DNA from: Candidatus Omnitrophota bacterium
Lineage (GTDB): Bacteria > Omnitrophota > Gorgyraeia > JABMRN01
Assembly: GCA_028702395.1 (NCBI GenBank)
Contig: JAQVOV010000073.1
Coordinates: forward strand, 1 to 7,684
Direction of reading: 5' to 3'
DNA: 7,684 nucleotides
The first letter of the stretch is position 1. Every line of letters starts with the position of its first letter. Under the pieces are notes generated by a model that was not told the origin of the DNA, ran no database searches, and was given only the letters and a program-made list of their open reading frames with translations. Shown here piece after piece: positions 1-6,200 of the stretch. Both the position numbers and the translations under genes were made by a program.

Positions 1-138
1 TGCCGTTGTTCAAAAAAACAGTATGCCCCGGAAGTAGTTGAAGCATTCAAAAGATCAGTTCTGAAAAATCCAAAAGAGTGGAAATTTCGCGAGTGGCCAA
101 CGAGCTGCGAGCCTCGAGCCACGCGCCGCGCGCTATAG
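1..138 (+). CDS. C-terminal fragment of an unidentified plus-strand protein
   Basis: Frame 1 is open from the left edge to TAG at 136-138, giving 45 residues. The other two plus frames hit stops within about 40 bases. The first part (QYAPEVVEAFKRSVLKNP) reads like a normal charged, helical protein end. The pattern 'aromatic-x-PEVVEAF' resembles the last helix of HD-GYP domains (cyclic-di-GMP phosphodiesterases), but the fragment is too short to assign, and no catalytic residue lies in it. The last 11 residues (SCEPRATRRAL) are encoded by a GC-rich inverted-repeat arm and probably are not part of the ancestral protein. The gene converges on the giant minus-strand gene, with 88 bases between the two stop codons and a terminator-like hairpin starting directly after this stop. 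The start and most of the gene lie outside the window. Confidence 0.6.
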   Translation, partial: CRCSKKQYAPEVVEAFKRSVLKNPKEWKFREWPTSCEPRATRRAL

Positions 139-227
139 GAAAGTCCTAAAGAAGCTTTTTTTAGGACTTTTTCATTTAGCTCGAAGCTCGTTTCTCGCTG
201 CGCGTTGCGCGAGGCTCGTGGCTCGGT
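99..227. repeat. GC-rich imperfect inverted repeat enclosing the terminator hairpin
   Basis: The arms at 108-132 and 194-218 are reverse complements at 21 of 25 positions. Extending outward to 99-132 and 194-227 keeps 27 of 34 positions matched. Both arms are built from CGAGCC/GGCTCG-type words. Bases 101-132 are 26/32 G+C, in sharp contrast with the AT-rich coding DNA on the right. The left arm is read through as the C-terminal tail of the plus-strand gene, and the right arm ends at the stop codon of the giant gene. This composition, nested symmetry and location between convergent genes suggest a small REP- or MITE-like palindromic element. That identity is inferred; copies elsewhere in the genome cannot be seen from here. 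Confidence 0.6.
140..170. terminator. Hairpin between convergent genes, probable intrinsic terminator
   Basis: A perfect 11-bp inverted repeat (AAAGTCCTAAA at 140-150, TTTAGGACTTT at 160-170) flanks a 9-base loop that can pair further inward. It starts two bases after the plus-strand stop codon. On the plus strand the right arm ends in a run of five T (168-172), as expected for a Rho-independent terminator of the plus-strand gene. Read from the minus strand the T run is only three bases, so it would serve the giant gene less well. The stem has only three G:C pairs, which is weak for a terminator. The flanking GC-rich arms could form a larger outer stem and compensate. Confidence 0.55.
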
Positions 228-3200
228 TACGCTGCACTCAATATCTTTAACGCTATTCTGTTATACTCTGCAAGAGATTCCAAAGGTATTATCCTGAAAG
301 GCGGCAGATCCTTTATAAATGTTAAGATATTTTCAAGATCAACTTCTATACCTGTTATTAGCTGACATTGACTTTGTATGAATTTAAGTATATTCATTTC
401 TGTTTTATTCATTTGAGCATGTTGTACATTATTCCTGATATTTGATGCAGCAAAAGCCATATTTAGAAGTCCTATAGCAGGTAATGTCTGGTTTTTTTGA
501 GAGCCATCAATATCAACAATACCTTTACCGTATTCCTTTGTTCTTTCAAGATCAGAATATCTTGTAACAGAAATAAGATCTCCGTTATTTTCAGAAGGGA
601 TCAAGATCACCTTAGAGAACTCTCCGAGCTTTGTTGTAAGGAATTGAGCATATTCGGTTATAAGTAATTCAATGGAATCACTTTGTTCGGATGAAATTGT
701 ATCTCTTATTTTCTTTCTGTTATAACGTATCTCATATACAGCAATATTTTTTTGCTGTACAAGCTTTTGCCCTAAGTCTTCGGTAAAGAGAGTTGTGTTA
801 TTGCAATCTTCTTTAGCATATTTACTGGAAGAAAAATGTTCCTCTTTTTTCTGTTTATAATTTCTATATTTTTGGTGGTATTTTAATGCTTGTTCTTTTA
901 TTAGAGGATGAACATCTTTCATTTTTTGCATCTCTTTTAATTTATCCAAAGCATCTTTTATGACATAAGAAACCCCTTTTTCAGAAGTGTAACCATATTT
1001 AATAAGAGTATATTCAATATTCTCTATGGTTGAAGCATCAGGGTTTTGAGGATCTTCCTCAGGATGCTGAAAAATAAGGATTAGTTCAGGAAAATCTGCT
1101 ATCTTTTCCAGATCAACTCCCATGTTCTTTGCAAAAATATTGTTTACATATCCTTTAGCTGGGTTGATCCATCTGGAGTCATATGTAAAGCAGTTATAAA
1201 CAAGATCATTCCAATCGATCTCAGCTTTATCTGTGCCATTATAAGTGTTAAGAAAACGATGTAACGTATTTACAATATCCTGTTTTGCATCATAAAAATT
1301 AGGATTATAAAATTTAAAGCCTGTTGCAGGAATATCGATACCAGTGGATTCTTTGTGTTTTTTTGAAAAAAGTATGTCGATCACAGACGTTCTTAATCCA
1401 TCTATATCAAAAGCAATTACAGGTGTTCCAGCAGCCATAGCTTCAAGCTGGCTTAACCCGGCAGGTTCATATTTAGAAGGCATCATAAAAACATCTGCAC
1501 CAAGATATATTTCCTTATAAAGGTCTGATTGAGGATCAACCCCTTGTGTTCCAAGGTATTTGAATCTGTTCGAAAAAAGCCTTTCCAACTCCGCTATTTG
1601 GGATAATAGAGGCTGGTCATATTCAGCAGGACCGCCAATAACTACTTGTATTTTAGGATCGGAAAAAAGGATATCTTTAATAGCAGGCAAAGCTATTTCA
1701 TAACCTTTTTGTTCAGTAAAACGATGCAGCATTGTAAGAAGAGGAGCGCTTTCGTCTACAGTTAATCCAGTCTTTTGCTGTAAAGTTTTCTTTGCATTTG
1801 CTTTAAGATTTTTGCTTTTTTGGAAAAGTTTCTCCTTATTCCTGGTTGTAAAAAAAGATTCATTTCTCAAGATCATTTTTTGCCATCCAACTGTATCTAT
1901 GCCGTTTTGATAAGCATGCCAGTTCTTATTTCTCTCTTTAGCAGGAACAGTATCACCTAAGCCTATTTGCCATGATCTTTCAAGAACAGAACTTTTATAG
2001 CCAGGACTTACTGTTGCTGCATCTGATGCATAATGTATCGAATCTGCTATAGGATCCCATCCTTCTATGAGATTTCTATAAGATCTTTCTAGGTTATGTC
2101 CGACAAAAAGAGTTGTCAGTAAACGTGCAAAATGGGCATCATCTTTGCAGTAACCATATTCCGAGAAATATTTGAAAGCTAATCCTGTTACTTCATTACC
2201 TTGTATGACTGATGGATAAATGTTAGCATTTCTTATTGCTTCTAAAGAACTTTTCGCAAAGAACTCTAATCTGTCTTTTTTATCCTGAGAGGTTATGCCT
2301 CCATAAAGAACATCTGTAAGCTCAGGAGCGAAAATTGCCAATGTGTTTACTCCGCCGACTTCCTGGTCGTGATTTAATATTGTTTCATAAACATAACCGG
2401 TAACATTTTGTCTGTTGTCCATAGGGATGTCTATAGTTCTTCCTGTAAAATTAAGATTAGCTGCAGTTATTATCTTTTCTTTGATATAATTTCCTTCTTT
2501 ATTATGAGAAAATAACCATGTTAATATAGTAGTATCAATACCTAAAGAAATAAAAGCTTTTGCGATGTCTTGTATGTAAAGTGCAAGACCTCCTAAGCCT
2601 GTTATTCCTCTTGCTTCAAGTGAAGATAATACAAGTTCTCCGATATGCATACCTCTTAATAATTTGACGATCTCATATTTGGACGAAGGATCAATAGTTG
2701 AATCATCAGATATAGCAGCCTTTGTCAGAAAATCAACCACTTTCATTTTATGTTCAGGATACGCTGAAGAGATGTCATATAGTATAGTTGATATGGCGTA
2801 TGAAGATTTTCGTATTTTTGCTATCTTGATCATTTTCTCTATTAGAGCAATAAAGTCTGTATAGCTTTCAGTTTCTATTGGGTTATTAAGGGCCTTTACA
2901 AGCAATTCAGTAGCAAAACCGAACTTCACTCTATCTTCTTTAGAATATTTTTTATAGTTTCCTAAAGAAGTTTGTAAAAGAGAAGTGATATGGTTTTGTT
3001 TTTTTACAGGCTTAATAGTCAGTAAAACAGTTTCCCATGCGCGAAGTTTTATGTTTATGCCAAGATTCTCTAATACCTCTTTGGTCACGTATAGGACTTT
3101 TGATTTATTTGAAAGTCCATCTTCTTTTGAATAAGAAAAGTCACATGATATTTCATAGATCTCATCTTTCTCTATTTCAGGCAGAGAAGAAATAGATCGG

Positions 3201-6200
3201 GAAAGATTTTTACTGTGATAACCATAGTTTATAAGAAAAAGTAAGGACTCTTGTTCGTTGTCCTTGGTCATTACTTCTCTAACAAAAGAGATACAATCCT
3301 TTCCATGCGGGGTTATTTCTTTTACAGTTGAGATACTTTTAAAAGATGACAGAAGCTCCTCAATTGTTTTTATGTATTCTCCCAAATGTGATAGACGAGG
3401 GTTTTCTTTGAGGAAAAGATCGCTTGCCCTAGCTGCACCAGCAAAATCAAATTCTCTGATATTGTTTACCCAGCATTTCCAGAATTCTGCAAGTGATCTG
3501 TTATGTCTTACAGTGAAAGTATCAGAATCATCTCCTAATAATCTTGCAAAATGCCAGAGTGAGGCGCTTTTTTCTGCTAAGAACAAAATGCTTGTTATAA
3601 AAGGAACAATACCGTCTCCCATAAGTTGAGCTGGTGGAACATCTCTATAAATAGCATCTGGTTCTTGGGGATTTCTATGGTAGTCATGTGAAGAATACGA
3701 AACAATTGATTGTCCGCCAAATCTATTAAAAATACTCTGCATATAAGCTATATGACCTATCATAACCCCAACGTTAGGATTGTCAGGATCTTTTAAAGCT
3801 TTTATAAGTTCTTTGTGTAAAGAGTCGTAGGGAATAGTCCCTGATTTTATTAACCTAATGTCATTAGCAAGCATTGATCCGTAACCTGTATGAGTTGCGT
3901 AATTTTCTGAATATATAACAGCATTTGGTGCGCGGGCCTGTATCTGATGAGCAAGTGTTGACAGAATTACATTAGGTTCTTCAGTTCCTCGAAGATCTCT
4001 CGTAGCAAAAGAACCATCAGGCATTTTATCTAAAGAAGCAATATCTCCAAACAATTTGGCAATTCCTGTAGAAGATCTGTCTACTGCAAAAGTCGTATCA
4101 AAAGCATGTCCGATGTCTGCTCTAAAAGAACAGCCTTTTTGAGCAAAGTGCAAAGCTGTATTCAAAAATGCATCCAAAGTCTCTTTTCGTCTCCAGTTAG
4201 GCTGCCAAGAATCATCCCAGTCGCCTAATCCGTCAGTTGATGAACGTTTCACTAATCCGAAAGGAGAGTGACAATAAACAGGTATTTCAGGAGAATATGT
4301 TTTGTTAACTCTTGAAATATGAGGGATAAGGTTCAAGACTATTTCTATATCAAGTTCTTTTGCTTTTGCAAGAAGACTTTCAAAAGCTTTTTCTCCGCCT
4401 AAAGATCCGGCAATTGAAACATGATCTAAAGGAGAGAAACTGGAAGGATCTTTTCCAGGGCTGACAATTGGACCCCATTCAAAACAATCCATAAGCCATA
4501 GGGCATTGTATCCTTCGCTTTTTAGGTCCTCTAATTTATTCTCAAGGTCCTTAAAAGTGCTTGTTTTTATCGAACCGTCTTTTTGTTTAATCGGGTTACC
4601 ATTTTCATCTACAGGAAGATCAAATATACTTGTCCGAACTTCCAGCATTTTCGTTTTACTTACATCCTTTTGTGTTTTAATTACGCCTGAAGCAATATCA
4701 AGTTGTTGTTTGAAATCCCACTTATTATTTTTATCACTGACCATTACTGCATAATGGACAGTTCCTGTTGTTATAGGTATAACAGCTTTGAAAACAGTCT
4801 TTCCATTTTCTTTTATCTTTTTCATTTCTATAGGGGGCTGTTTTTTTCCGTTTATAGCCCATGCAATTCGAGCATTCTTATTACCATCTATAACAGGGAT
4901 AGTTATTGTTTGAGGGTCATTATGGACTACAGTACGGATGTTTTTTGAGTTCGGAAACTCTGCAGGACGATCTGTATAAATGTCATGAAGAATCCTATTA
5001 GCATAAACTCTTATGTCATGACTTTCGGAATACATTTGAGTATGAAGAAGTTTAAGGCAATACTCGGCCATATCATTATCCTGTTTGTCCTGAGAAAATT
5101 TTAAAGCATGATATTTTTCTTTTAACTGATCTATAGCTTCAGTAACTCTTGGAAAATCATAGGAATTAAAAACATTTATATAATCCTGTAATTGGTGATA
5201 AGCTTTTAGATCTTTTATGTATTTCCCAAGAAAGATACTTTTGTCTTTTAAAAGTTCTATTTTATGTCCGTTATTAAGTATGTTTGCAGAATGCTTTTGA
5301 TCTTCATCAGATCTTACACTTGAAAGATAGTCTATATGAGTATTAGGTGCGTAACGAATGATCTCTGTTATCTGTCCCTTTTTATTCTTTATACAAATAA
5401 GAAGGATCTTTTCATTAGGCTCATCTGTTATATTTATATTTTGTTCAATAACAATATTAAGATCTTTGTGTGATGAGATCGAATTTAATATGGCCAAAAT
5501 ATCATGACTGGATGGTTTAATGCCTGTTTTTGAAAAGTTTTCAAGTAATCTTACAAGATCATTATTTATTATTAATTGTTCTAATATGCTTCTCTGTTTA
5601 GATGGCATAGCCTGTATTTTCTTTTGAATGTTATCTGAAAGTATTTTAGTTACTTTTTCTTGTGTTTGGCTGAATTTCTCCTCAGAGATAGTATAAAGGT
5701 TCAAGGTGTCTATGTTTTCAAGTTCGGAAACAATGGCGGATGTGTTATTAGTTAATGCTGGGCAAAGTGCATATTGTTTTGTTTTATTTAATTTACCAAC
5801 ATAGACCACTAAACCAAGTGCAGATAAGATCTTGATCTCTTCTCTTACTGTTGTTTCTGAAAAGTTCCTTAAGTCAATAAGTTCTTTTATTGTCACAGGG
5901 TTATTTGAAAAAAAGTTGTGTTTGACCATTGTTTTAAGACATTCTATAGGAGAGCCTTTGCCTCGGGTAGCAAGTTGTCTTAATTGGATAGCTTTTGAAT
6001 AAACATCTGCAGCATAACGGGTTTCCATAGCTTTTGCAGTTACGCTTTTTTTGCCATTGGCACCAAAGTTACTTGCCATATAAGATCTATGCATCAACTG
6101 CATCCATGTTTCAGGTTCGTTGTAAAATAAATGGGAAGCTGCACTTAGTGAGTTAAATATATCAACAGGAGATTCTCTGTAGAATCTATCAACTTCAGCA

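Noticed and set aside
1..46. Minus-strand open frame starting at ATG 46-44 and running off the left edge
   Set aside because: It is very short, antisense to the more convincing plus-strand frame, and has no ribosome-binding site upstream.
99..227. CRISPR array or tRNA/ncRNA gene in the GC-rich intergenic part
   Set aside because: There are only two inverted arms, no regularly spaced direct repeats, and no cloverleaf or T-loop sequence. The symmetry is better explained as a palindromic repeat plus a terminator.
3341..4651. GlgE-type maltosyltransferase identity for the GH13 module
   Set aside because: The region II context (FRADIGH) and the preceding beta domain are reminiscent of GlgE, but regions III (SENY) and IV (SSHDYH) look like general GH13 and not GlgE. 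The subfamily is left open.
2664..4948. Short plus-strand open frames at 2664-2864, 3258-3629, 4506-4754 and 4703-4948
   Set aside because: All lie antisense inside the strongly coding giant gene, overlap its conserved domains, and give low-complexity Ser/Phe/Leu-rich translations typical of shadow frames. No separate ribosome-binding site or family motif was seen.
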